NCBI GenBank assembly: GCA_007449985.2
Contig: VIIQ02000176.1
Span: 59,085 to 123,084, forward strand
Direction of reading: 5' to 3'
Origin: Desmodesmus armatus
Taxonomy: Eukaryota > Chlorophyta > Chlorophyceae > Sphaeropleales > Scenedesmaceae
Length of the DNA stretch: 64,000 bases
Below, in pieces: positions 1 to 16,300 of this stretch (position 1 is its first letter; each line of letters opens with the position of its first letter). The notes below the pieces were generated by a model. That model did no database searches. It was not told the DNA's origin and saw only the letters and a program-made list of their open reading frames with translations. Both the position numbers and the translations under genes were made by a program.

Positions 1-43
1 ACCTCAACTTGAGGAAGGTCTCCCCAGTCTTTGGTGTGATGAC
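1..43 (-). CDS. Possible exon cut by the window edge, product not recognised
   Basis: On the minus strand a CTGCAG acceptor at 49-44 is followed by 43 open bases. In the phase (0) used by every intron of the GET3 gene upstream, they read VITPKTGETFLKLR. It may be a later exon of that gene, but it does not match the GET3 C-terminal region I know, which normally continues after the NQ of exon 6 with a CxxC/KRK segment. The call rests only on the acceptor, the phase and the open frame. Confidence 0.3.
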
Positions 44-57
44 CTGCAGAAACAGGC

Positions 58-130
58 GCACATGAGCACCCATGAGGCAACGCACATGAGCACCCATGAG
101 GCAACGCACATGAGCACCCATGAGGCAACA
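58..130. repeat. 24-bp tandem repeat, three copies
   Basis: The unit GCACATGAGCACCCATGAGG plus CAAC is repeated three times almost perfectly. It lies in the presumed last visible intron of the minus-strand GET3 gene. Confidence 0.85.
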
Positions 131-382
131 TACACAGTCGGTGATCTGCAACATATCGACTTGGTGACCTCCATAATGTAGCAGTGTGCAAGCTGTCAAA
201 GTGGACGGTGTCACCTGCCAATGCCCACAGCATGCTTGCGACCACTAGATGGCACTGTTGACAGCTTGCATATCGGCATGCGGACCATGCAAGGCTGGGG
301 TTACGCTTTCGACGCAGTGCGCCATATGCCCAATGAACCAACATACGCTGCAGAAAGGCGTACCAATCAAACTCCAACTGCC

Positions 383-560
383 CCACCTGTTTGACAATGA
401 CACGTTTGCATAGGATGTCGACATGGGGACCATGCAAGGCTGCCATTGCTGTTTGACAGACACAGAGCGGACTACAAGACCCGGTGTACTGGAGTGAAGC
501 CACGCTGAGGGTGGTGCAGCCTACCTGGTTGACAGTGACCCGTTTGCATGGGATGTTGAC
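383..560 (-). repeat. Two decayed copies of the GET3 exon-6 3' edge with donor sites
   Basis: Minus-strand positions 555-525 and 417-387 each repeat the end of the real exon 6 (690-657). All three carry TGCAAACG(G/T)GTCA followed by a (C/A)AACCAG-like edge and a GTGGGG or GTAGGC donor. Flanking intron bases (an ACCATGCAAGGCT box at about 284, 430 and 568) are repeated too, so this is a local tandem duplication with a period of about 135 bp. Only the exon edge is duplicated, so the copies are decoy donors rather than whole exons. Confidence 0.75.
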
Positions 561-656
561 ATGAGAACCATGCAAGGCTTGAGATGCGATGTCAGCGCAC
601 TTCACTACATGCAAAAGGGACTACCATACGGCTGCAGGAAGGAGTAAATGCCCCAC

Positions 657-4248
<3,592 letters not shown>

Positions 4249-7200
4249 ATGTCGGATATCGAAGGCGGGCAGCCATTGCCGGCCCAGGACCGCCGTGATC
4301 GGTCCAGCCCTGGCGACAGCAGCAACAGCACAGGAAGACCTTCATGGCTGGGCTCTATCATGCCCTCCCGGCAGCAGCAAACGGGTGGTGTGGAAGTCCG
4401 TGGCCACCACCAGAAGCCCTTTGCAGCGATTGGGACCGTGCAGGAGGAGACGTAAGCACTTGCAGCACAGTTATGAAGCCGACAGGCTGTTCCCTGACAG
4501 CATCAGCAACAGCATCATACCTGCATGACCGTGTCTTTGTAGTGCGCAGCTTGGCTTTGCCTTGAGCTTTTCCGAAGCATCTCGTTCAGTAGGCACATGA
4601 TGGCAGGAATCATTTGTTAGGTGGGCGGCCTCTGCAGCAGTAAGCGTGTAACTGCCTCCTGCTGGCAGCCTGCATACAACACAGCAGCACTCACAAGCAC
4701 CACCTCAAAATGCCATCAGATGTTATCACCTTGAGTACATGATGTGCTATACAGGAGCGCTCACATGAGGTCATCCTACACCAGCAACAGGAGTGCTGGT
4801 GAGGCGTGGCTGTCAGCTGGCAGCACTGCAGCTGCTTTTTTTCATAAACCCAGTGCTTTGGGGGGCAGCAGGCTTATGTAGCACCAGCAGCAGTATGCAC
4901 CAGCTGTGACCCTTGCAGGAATACGTGGTGCATGGGTCAATATGCGTGCTGAGTATGCAGGAATGCTGGGGGACCCGCAGTGCTGTGCACTAGCAGTGAT
5001 GCAGAAGCAAAGGCGACGTGTACCTGTTGCCACACCAGCTTAAAACCAAAGTAGTCCTCCTCACCTACTTTTGAACTGTCGGGTGGCTGGCAACCTACTC
5101 ACTGTGCTGACATGCGCGCTGCATGCATGGCGCCTGCATGCAGACGGCTCCTTTGAACACAGCTCTCCTGCAACAGCGCCCTCCAGCACAAGCGGCGTCC
5201 GCAGATCCACCCTTGACCGACCAGCAGAGGGCATGCGGAAGCTGTACGGCAGCAGCAGCATGCGGGAAAAGGGCTCCACCCAGGCGAACGGCGGGGAGCC
5301 CGGTTCGGTCCGGCAGTCGAGCAGTGGGGCAACAGGTGCTGGGGCGTCTGGCACTAAGCCCCTGCCCGCCAAAGCTGCCAGCGCACCGCAGATAAATGCT
5401 ATGGGGGAGGTGATCAGCCGACCGAGTGTGCAAGTGCAGGTGTCGGAGCATGCACAGAAAAGGGTGAGTCAGCTCACTCGGCGATATATAAGTAGACCAC
5501 ACAGCAGCTGGCATTCCTGGACCGGGCTGCAGGTGGCAGCTGTGCCAAAAACTTGGGATAAAACAGCTTGGGATTTGGGATTCGGCTCCTCACGCATGCA
5601 GTGCGAGAGTGATCAGCAGCATGATAGGGCTGCACAAGGGTAGACACTTGGAGCTATGTTATCTCTGAGGCCTGTGGTACATAGGCCTACGTCTTGAGGC
5701 TTATAAAGTTTGAGCCATTGCTTGCCTGCACTGCTGTACTCCATGTAACAGCACCAACAGTGTCATAGCTCGACCACTGCTTTCCCTGTGTGGCGCTGGC
5801 TGCTCTCCTTCGCCACAGTGTCTGTGCTGACGCTTTGCTGCACTGCCGCACTGCCAAAGCCATGTGCTGTAGCACAGTCATGCAGCACAACAGCCGCACT
5901 AACATGTCATGTGGGTGTAGATACAGGGAGTGCATCCAGCCAATGCATGCATGGTGTGTCAATCGCCTTTTGTTGCACATCTATTCGTAGTACATCCACA
6001 TGGTGACCGAGGAGGAGGTTGCAGAACAGGTGCAGTCCAGCAGGGGCTTGTTGGGCTTTGAGCGGCGTGGGGTCCTGCACCCCTTGGACAGAAGGTAGGG
6101 GGCAGCGGCCGCGTAGGAACCCCTTGATCATCCGCATGTACTCGTGGCAATGCTTGCGATAACGTGTAATGTCATGGGTCGACACCATCCAGGCCGTGCA
6201 TAGCGCAAGTTTTGGTGGCCTTTGCCTTTGCTGCCATGCATGTTTGCGGCGCACATGTCCCTTCAAGCTAGCTGCATGTTGTTGCGGTGCAGCGGCAGAC
6301 GCATTTGATCAGTATTGCGCAGCACCTGCAATTGTTGCTGCCAAACAATGGTCCGGTGTGTTTGCATTGTGTGCAGGTATCGCATGTGGTGGTACCTCAC
6401 AGTGGCCGCTGCTTGTTTCACTGGTTGGGTGGTGACCTACCGGCTCGCTTTCCTCAGCCCGGGATACAGGTAAGCCACGTGTTCCCACCTAGATTGGGGT
6501 CAAATGTGTGTTGTTGCTGCACGTCTGATGTCTGCTTACACCTGCAGGGGGGCTGGACCGGAAGGGATACATGCGCGCCCCTTTGACTCAGAGTCAATAG
6601 GGTGCTGGAACTTGTGTCGGGAACGTTGCCTGAAGTAGCTGCACTTACCCGCAATTTGTAGGCCATGTGAACATACAATTACACTAAGTCTGGCCGCGCC
6701 TGCCTGGGACACATGTATGATACAATTGTGGTTCATTGTGGTTCATGTTGTGGGAACCCACTCTGACAACGCTTTGCTGGCCACCCTTGCAATGTCTTGC
6801 CTCGCAGTCACCTAGGCTATGAGGGGGCCAGCACTATCGAGATCTTCCTCTTGGCTGTGTTCTGCCTTGACATACTGATCAATTTCTGTGTGGGGTTCTA
6901 CAACGAGCAGGGCTGCCTGGTCATGGACCACGGAAAGGTCGCCCTTCACTACTTGAGGTTGGTGTCACAGCTGCTAGGAAAAGGCACGGTTTATGGGGGT
7001 TTGGGGTTTAGGTACTAGAAGGCCAGGGGGGTGGCAGGGAGCGAGTGAGGGACTTTGGGAGGGAGGGCGGGCGGCGGGCGCAAGGCAGGAAGTGGGGAGG
7101 TATTCAGTTCGTGTTCTGCCTGGGCATACTTGCCAGTTTCACGGTTTTGTGTCCTGTTCTATGTCGTTCCTGCAGGCACCGATTCCTGTTGGATATTCTC

Positions 7201-10200
7201 ACTACTCTGCCCTGGGACTGGGTCGTGCTGACAGCTACGGGCGTTGACCCAATGACCACCACGGGCCGCTACATCGCGCTGCTGTCGCTGTTGAGGCTGG
7301 GCCGAATGTATCGTCTGGTCGTTACGTTCTACAACATCAGCTACAACCTGTCCGTGGGCCTGCTGTCGCTTACGCTGATGCGCAACTTTACGGTATGTGA
7401 GACAGTTTTGTGGTGTCAACTGCATGGTTTGTGAGACAACCAGTCGTCATACAGACCGCACGGGGCGGGGATAGGATTGGAGGGGTGAATGAAAGCCACA
7501 CTATCTCTAGAGATAACATCTCTAGAGATAACATCTCTAGAGATAACACGTCACTTGGAAGCTGCTCTTTTGACATCGGTTGCCTCAGTATGCTGGTGTG
7601 TCCACGGTCAGCGTGTACTAGCTGTGCATGTGCATGGGACACTGATGTTGTTGGCGGCAGAGCCTTCAGCTGTTGGTCATTCCGCAATTGTGGTTGACTC
7701 ACGCTAACGACACAGCATAACGTGATTGTTACTTATACTTATACTTATACTTCTAAACCCCTGTGTCCTTCCTGCATCGTGCAGTTCTGCTTCTACCTCC
7801 TGCACTGGGCAGCGTGCGGCTTTTGGTACGTGGCGCTGCAGGAGCAATCCGGCTCCAAGTCGTGGGTGGCAGCAGAAGCGGAGCTTCTCACCGGCAGATC
7901 CACCCTCGAGATGTGAGTGACGGTGGCTGGCTGGTTGTTGAGGTGGCCGAATAGGAGGCTGGGCAAGCCGCGGTAGTAGTGCAAGGGGAAGCTCAAGCCG
8001 CTGCGGAAGCTACCACCTGCTGCTGCAACACCCATGGTGTGCGGGGCCCCAGGCAGGACGCCAGCCCCTGCAGCCCCTTTGGTTGCCATTGCCAAAAGCC
8101 CTGCTGTTGCCTTCGGCTTGCTTCACTCCCATGGACACTGACCGACTGCACACATCACCCAGGGTTGCATATTTTTTTTGGTTGCATATTTCACTTAGCT
8201 CGTCTCTTTGAAGGCCATGCTTGCAGAGCAGCACAGCAACGGCCATGTGTGCAGCAACTTGCTGTTGCAAGCAAGCAGTGTGACCGCTGCTAGATGCTCC
8301 AAGTGCATTGTGCGTGCTTTCATGGCGCGCCATGCTCCGTTGGCGGCGGCGCAAGTTGGTCAAACCGTCCCGTGACCAGCTTTGGTTTTCAATTCAGCTG
8401 CTGCTCACACGGCCACATCATTGTTGATGTGCAGGTACATCTTCTCCTTCTACTGGGCCCTCGTCACCTTTGCGACTCTTGGGTAAGCTTCGTACGGCCA
8501 GCAGCATGGGGAGCAGCTGCACATTGCCTGTGTGTGCCATTGTGCATGCTCTGTCTATGTGCACTCGGCATCTTATGGGCTTTTGTCGGCGCAGCACCAG
8601 TTCCCCACACAATAATTTTCCGCGGCCGTCCCTTTGTGAAAATGATTCTGCTGAGTCTGCTGCTTTGTTGCAAACCTTCTTGTATGCCTTGGTTTCCTGC
8701 AGCTATGGTGATGTGACCCCCAACACCACAGCCGAGATCTTGTACACCATCGTCTATGTTGGCATCAACATTGTGTGCTGGGCCTACGTGCTGGGCACCA
8801 TCACATTGCTGGTCACAAAGCAGGTGTGTCAGCGGGACCCGTCTTTTTTTTCAATGATGTGTGTGTATGAACCCATCACACATCATTGGGTGTGTGATGG
8901 GTCCATGGGGTTTTGCCCCCCTCATTCCGATGAACCCATCACACACACGATGGAGCACTTGGTTTGACACACATTCCAGCAGCTGGGTGGCCAATATGCT
9001 GTGGTCATGCTTGCACGTAGACACAGTTGCCACGCACCTCTGGCATTGCGTACCGGGAGGAGCTGGCTGTCATCCCTTCTCCTTCTCCATGCACCCCCCC
9101 AATGGCTTTGCAGACGCAATATCAAAAGCAACACGTCACAGGCAGGCACCTCAACATGTGTGACCATGCCACAGACAAAGGGCCATAAGGTTTGAATTGA
9201 GGCCTTTGCAAGCAAGTCCTGTGTGATGGTCCTGTCATAGATACTAACGCTGGTTGCGCGGCTGGTTTGGATGCCGCACAGGATGAGGAGCTTGGTGTAT
9301 ACCGCAACCGGATGCAAGCCCTGGATGCGTACTGCAAAGCCAACAAGTTGCCGCATGTAAGTCCCAGCAGCGACCAGGTAGTTCCAGGTATTGCACGAAT
9401 TTGTATGACATCAACAGTCCCAGCATCAAGGCCTGTGTAGTTTGTGAGTTCCTCTTATCAAGCTGCTAGGCACCCTGCGGACTCAAGAAGCTTACAGGCT
9501 AGTGGTCGATGTATGCATGTGTGTGTTTGTGGGTATCAAGTCAGCAAGGATCATACAGTGGATACAGTCACAAATGGTCTCTGGGTGTGGCAGCTGCTGC
9601 AACTTCATCAGCAGGCTCCTGACGATGCACTGCCAGAGGTGAAGCGCACACGTCATCAGACACATGCACATGCATCACTAACCACTTTTCGTTGACAGAC
9701 ACGGCAGCTTCAGCCTCTGCGATCTTACTACAACGTCATCAGACATGCATGCCTCATAGTAGTGCACATCCCATATGGTCAAACATCCTGCATCCATCCT
9801 CTACTGCTGGCGGCTGCAGGATCTGAAGGCAACCATGGCAGGTCTGCTACGGCTGCATATGTCTCTGCAAAACGAGGCCCAGGCCGACGAGCAGGTGAGC
9901 CAGCAAGCTTTGCTACAGTTGGTGACACATAGGACACCACTCATTAGCGTTGTTGCAGTGAAAATGCCAACTGCTAGCTTCTGTAGGTCAGTCACCCTGC
10001 GAGCCCATCCTATACTACTCATCCTGTGGCTGCCGGGGATCCTGGGTTTCTGCGGCCACATCGCAGTGTTCTTCCACTAAACTACAGCCACTGAACCCAA
10101 CATTCGATTTGGAACGCAGCTACCACTGTCGCAGCAGCATCTGCCGGCTGGTTTGCAACGGGGCTTGTTGCTGCGTACGCCATCTACACGCCAGCAACAC

Positions 10201-10277
10201 ACGAACCTTCCTTCAGCGCCTAGGCACTTGCAGCACTAGCGCAGAGGTGCTGCTGTGACGGCAGCGGCAATCCCACG

Positions 10278-10326
<49 letters not shown>

Positions 10327-13300
10327 GTGCATCATCGCATGCAGGTCTTGGGCATCTTTCCCACCACCATCAGGCGCAAGATCCTCCGGCAGCTGTACGG
10401 GGAGCGCTTGAAAGAGTGTTACCTGTTCCGCAACACGGGCATGAAGTTTCTGGACGCCCTGATGTTGGGGGCACGAATGGAGCTGTTCCTGCCAAAGGTG
10501 TGTCAGGCTCCCTCTTGAGTGCGTTCGAGCTCATCGGCCTCTCTCTTGGTCTCTTTTTGAGTGGGTGCTTGGTCGGGCGGGTGGGTGGGTGGGCAGGCGG
10601 TCAGGTGGGTGGGTGGGTGGGTGGCTGTATGTCTTGCACATGAGTGAATGGCTGACACAAGGGCATCGTGGGGGGTCACAGTTGTTAGAACATATATGCT
10701 GGGGGCATGGAGCTGTTCCTGCCCAAGGTGTGTCTCACACAAACGCTCTGCATGTGCCAGTGTGAGACTCATTCAGTCTCAGTCTTGAATGAGTCTCGTC
10801 TCATCACCCTCTCTTTTTTCCAGTTGCGGGTGGGTGGGTGAGCGAGAGGGCAGGCGGGCGGTTGGGTGGGTGGGTTTGTGGGTGTTCGTGTCCCTCTTAC
10901 ATCACTGAATGGCTCACACAACCTCGTTGTGCATGTGGGCATCAGCTGCTGTTTGCATTATGACGATGACTGCGTGTGTATGTATGCAGGTGGAGATTGT
11001 GTCGGCACTGGATCACGCCAATGAGCTCTACATTGTGGTGGCAGGTGGGGCGCTTGTGACGAGAGGATGTACCCACTTGATTGCAGCACTCCATACAACT
11101 GTTGCGCAGCTGCCAGCAGCAAGCAGCTGTAAATACCTCAGCAGCGTTCGTTGGCTGATCAGCCTAATGGGGGGCAATGTTGACGTACAGTTACAGTTGC
11201 AGTAATTGGCTCAGCAGTAATTGGCTCAGCAGAACAAGCTGAGCAACCCACAAGGGAGCCAGAGGAGGGTCGAAATGGGGGACCAGGAGCCAGGCACTTC
11301 CACAACAGCGTCAAGCGGATATGCAGTTATGCAGTCATGGATTAGGAGGAGCCATGAATGTTGCCAGCAGACTGTGCATCTGCAGCCTTCAACAGCCGTC
11401 GCTCTCCTTGTGCTACAAATCAAAGGCATCGCAGTCATCTGTACTCTGCATATGGGCTTGCTCTGTGTGTTGAATTGCTCTCACGCTTTTTGCTCTGATG
11501 CAGGGTTTGTGGAGGTTGTGGATCCCGCTCTTGTCAAACAGGCAGCAGAGGGCTCTGGAGATGGTAGCGAGGAGAAGCAGGCACCGCTGCAGGGTTCACT
11601 GAGCACAGACGGAGGTGAGCCTGTGCATATGCATGGTGTTGGTTGTTGCTGTCTATACATACATTGTTGCAGTCAGAACTGCAAAGAAGCCGTGTGTAGA
11701 CACAGGGAGTGCATCCAGCCAATGAGTTATCCATCCAAAGTTTCCAGTTGGTGTGTTTGTTACCAACGATGGCGGCTGCCACCCACACTAGCCAAGGCTG
11801 GTGAGAACGGTATGCATGTTCTTCTGAGCGGTCAGCCTGCGAGCTGGCCCTGGCGAGACGCTGACATGGGAGAGGAGCAGGGCCTACGACTCATACACCA
11901 GCACAGTGCCTGCTGTCGCAATGCCAGCGACGCTTTTTCTCTATGTTCAAGCGGTTTTCTTCACCACGCTGTATGCACACACAGCATGCATTTCTTATTA
12001 TGTCATGTTTGTGTGGTGACGATGTCGAGCATACCCGTGTACCTTGTTCGCTCACCTGCTGCTGCAGAGAACGCTTTCACGGCTGGCATGCTCACAGGGC
12101 AGCCCCTGAAGATCCAGCACGCCGCAACACTCAACAGCTCTGCCCACAACAGGCTCGGCACCCTCGTAGAAGGCAAGCAGCAGCAGCACCAGGAAGCCAT
12201 CGACGGCCTACAGCAGCCCCTGCCAGTCCGACGAATGTTCAGTAGCCCGGCGGTTGTCGCAGACTCTGGGGGCAGTACTACTGCCGCCGCTGAGAAGGAC
12301 AGCCGTTTCGGCAGGCTGCTGCGGCGGATGCCAGGTGGCGACAGGCTGGCAGACTGGCTCACCAATGAGCGGCGTGATAGCTGGCGGAAGCAGCAGGAGC
12401 AGCTGCAGAAGGACAGGTTTGATATCAACCAGGTGAGGCTGGGCGGCCGGGCATGCACTTGTTTTTGTTTTGGCCAGTGTACATTTCTTTTGCGTAAGTT
12501 GCTGCTTTGCTTCTGGTCGTGTAGCTCGCAGAGCCGTGATGACATGCTGCTGTGTCTCTGCTCAAGCACCCGCTGTTTTGCGGATGCCATTGGGAATGGA
12601 AGCCACTGGCTGGCCACGCATGCAGATAGAAATCAGTTTTCACCCTGCATCTGACATCTTGTCCCTGCTCAGTTCTGGGCGGTGCAGGGTATGAACAGTA
12701 CAGAACAAGTGCTGCTGATTAGGCAAAGGTTGGGGCCCCATGCTGCCAACCATCTTGCTGCCGTTGTCCCCTTCACGCATGTATCCCTCTCGCAGATTCC
12801 AGTCAAGGTTCTGGCCCGGGCTTCTCGCTCCCTCACCACCACCAGTGCATCCCCGAGCAGCAGCAGCAAGTACCACAACGACACGCTGAAGATGCCCGCC
12901 TATGCCATGCGCAACCTGAGCACTAACAGCAAGGTGCCCGCGCTGCGCAAGAGCTCTGGGGGAAGCAGCGACAAGGGCGTGGCGACAACGTCGACTGGAG
13001 GGATGTCTGACGGAGGGCAGGTAAGAGTGTGTTTGGTGCCGAACAGTGCTGCTGTCCGTCTCTGGGCGGCCTCACCGTGACGACTCAACTTCTCCTGCAC
13101 ACCCTAGTCTTAGGATTTGTCCTAACATGCACCAGCATCATCCCAGTCCTTCACGTCCTCTTTTTCGCAGTCTGCCGAGGCAGGGCTGCCAGCTGCGTCA
13201 TGATTTTCGCACCAGCAGGTCAAGGCCCGGCCCCATTCACAGTGACAGCAGGAGGCCCTGAATACCATACCTACTTATCCAGCGTGCAAAGTTAGGGTTT

Positions 13301-16300
13301 AGGTCAAGATTTAGCGTTAAACCCTAGCAAAGCACACAGCTGTTGACAAGCGTTTTGGTTCATGTCTTGCAGTCCACCAAGGCATCCGTGCCGCCAGCTG
13401 TGTCGGGTCGTACGCGGCTCGAACCTGGGGACTGCTTTGCAGAGGTCGCTTACTTTACCGAGGTGCCTAAGGCAGAGGCAGTACGCAGCCTGACGGTGTG
13501 CAGAGTGCTGGTGATCCCACGCAGGTGGGGGCGCTGGTTTGGTGGTCTCACTTGGTCTATAAACAGAAGTGCTGACGTGCGTGTACCGTATATCACAGAT
13601 CTTGTGCCGCTGCCTGCTTGGCATAGGTGTTGCTTTTTGTCCGGCGGCTTTCTGTGTAAGCCTGACTGCAGCACTGCTTCTGCTGTAGCCTATGTTTGGA
13701 GCTCAAGCGTGTGTTGAACAGATCTAGCAGTTGGCTGTTGTCTGCAGTTGCTGCAAAGTGCCTGTCACAACATCACACAGCCTGTGTGGCACTGTTTCTA
13801 TTCAGCTAGCTTGCACGTTCTTCAAGCGCTGTTTGTCATGCTGTCTCTTGTGCGCTGCAGCACGTACAATGCAGTAGCACGCGACTTCCCATTGAGTGCT
13901 AGGCAAGTGCTTGAGAACCTGAAGGGCAGGGCACAGGAGGTGAGAATGCGGTTGGTAGTATAGCCCACACAGCTTCTCTGTAGCTATTGTGTTGTCAACA
14001 AAGACATGGAGCGCGTGTGATAAGCATCATGAACACAACAACACACCGAGAGGCGCGGCTGCAAGCCACTGACACCATGCCTGGTGCCTTCTGCCTTACA
14101 AGCAAGCCGGTGACACCATACCTTTTGCCCCCTGCCGCACAAGCAAACCACTTGAAACCATGCATTTTGCCCCCTGCGCAAAACCAAGCTACTGACGCCA
14201 TGCTTTCTGCCCCATGCTGGTGCAGCTGGTGGAAGATTTCCTTCCACGGGACATGGCCAGGGACCTTCTGAAGGGAGCAGACGCCACCGACACACACACG
14301 CGCCCCGCTATGGCTTTCGCGACAGGCAACAGCAGCGGCGGCGGCAGCGGCGGCGGCAGCGGCAGCGCGGCCGCTGCTTCAGACGGGGCGGCAGAGACCC
14401 ACAAGCTGTCCCCGTTCTCCTCTGCAGATGTGCAGGTAGTGACAGAAGCAGCCAGGGCAGCAGCGGACCGCATGCAGCAGCAGCAGCAGAGGCCAGTCAG
14501 TGCGCAGGCTAGCTTCCCACTAGAACATGCAGGGACAGCTCCAACTCCAGCGTCGGCTTCAGCACTCAGCTCTGCTGCTGCCACAGCGGCAGCAATGCGG
14601 CGGCTGACGCCGGCAGCGATGGCGGCGGCTGCGGCAGCACGCAGCAGCAGCGGGGGCGGCGCGCCGAGGAAGGAGCGCCCACTGCTGTCGTCAATGTCTG
14701 TCAACTTGTCTGGACGGTGAGCAAGGGAACGTTTTTTGGGTCTCCGGATGCTTTCTCACACATGTGGGACTGATTTTGAAATTGGTTGTGTGCGTGGAGC
14801 TCTATTATCAGGTAGGGGTGTTCAAAAACCAGGCCATTACCTGTGCTACATGGCTACCATCGCCCTTATCTCCTCTATGTGGTACGTCTGGACCATGCCA
14901 TGTCACGCTGCCCAACCATGTAGCAGTGTACCCCCTGGATATCTCACCTACGAACTTCGCATTGCTGTTGCTGGTGCGATTGTTGACGCGCGCGCAGGTA
15001 CAGCATGGCGGGTGCCCCTCCCTCACCCAGCGCAGAGGCAGGCCCAGCTGCTCGGCGGCAGTCCTTTGACGCCGGCAGGATCTACTCCCGCAGCACTGAG
15101 GCAGCAGCACCGCGGCGCAGTGTGGACACCCCTGGCTCCCCCCTGAGCCCTAGGAGCCCCAGAAGCAGCATGGAGCAGGAGACGGCCGACGAGCGCGCTG
15201 CTCGTGCCCTCGCGCGCTTCAACGTCCAAGTCAACCCGCGCCACAGGGGTGCATCGGCATCTGTGGGTTCAGACGCCGAGTTGCTGATGCGTGTGGGCAG
15301 CCCCAAGCCTCCAGTCTTTGTCCGCAGCAGCACGATGGAGGGGGTGCCAAGGCAGCCGCTATCGCCGCGGCAGCACAAGCAGCAGGTTGACGACGACGCG
15401 CAGCGCGTGCTGCGGACGCTCAGCTTGCTGCCGCAGCGCAGGACGAATGCAGAGATGGCGCGGGCCTGGGAAGGGATCCCGCAGCAGCAGCAGCAGTACG
15501 CCGCAGATGGGAGGGGCTCGAGCCCAGGGGGTGCGGTCACATTCCCGCAGCAGGAGCAGCGGCAGTCGTCGGCAGGGGGGCAGCAGTGGCCCCCAGCTGT
15601 TGTGAAGTTAGCGGGCCTGGGGTATGAGGAAGGCAGTAGGATCTACTCTGACGAGGAGGTGCAAGCGGTTGCTGCTGCCTTGCCAGCTCCTCTGACGATC
15701 CAGCAGCAGCGGCTGCTGGCGGACCTCCTGCGGCTCAAGAGGGTGAGTTTGGAGAGCATACGCTGCAATGCTTTGCTGTCAGGGCTTCCAGCAACACATC
15801 CTGCTGCCTCTGGTCCTCCCTTTTGCCTACGGGTGTTTGAGCCTTTTGCCTTTGTAAACAGAGTCAGCCACGTTGCCTGACTAATAGCTAGTGCACACAG
15901 ATGTAGATCCCGGTTGCGTGACATCATCATGGCCGTCTACGGTGGAGCCCTCTTCAGCAGGTAACTTCTTCATGCGCGCATTGCAATGTTCGATGCACCA
16001 TGGCATGCTGCCTGTGACCCCCACCCACATTACGCTGCTGCCGTCTCGACACCTACAAGTAGTGCTCACATGAAATAGTTGCCCTGCTTGGTGGCTGCAG
16101 TTGGTCAACAAGGCAGCGGCCAAGTACGACCAGATGCAGCTGACATCATTCCTAGACGCAGCAGCCAACCTGACACCTATCAGAAGTACTCACATCAAGT
16201 TGTTGCCCTGTCTGCTGGTTGCAGCTGGTCAACAAGGCTGCGGCCAAGCATGATCACATGCAGCTGACATCATTCCTTGATCATGTTGTTTACTTGTGCG

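Noticed and set aside
12003..12617. 204-codon minus ORF opposite channel exon 15
   Set aside because: It is a shadow of the plus-strand exon, which joins in phase with its neighbours.
13285..13325. GTTAGGGTTTAGG, also near 58525 and 63755, as interstitial telomere repeats
   Set aside because: Only one or two units each, within the range expected by chance in this GT-rich sequence.
14226..14716. Separate Gly/Ala-rich gene at 14.2-14.7 kb
   Set aside because: Splice sites and phases on both sides connect it to the K+ channel.
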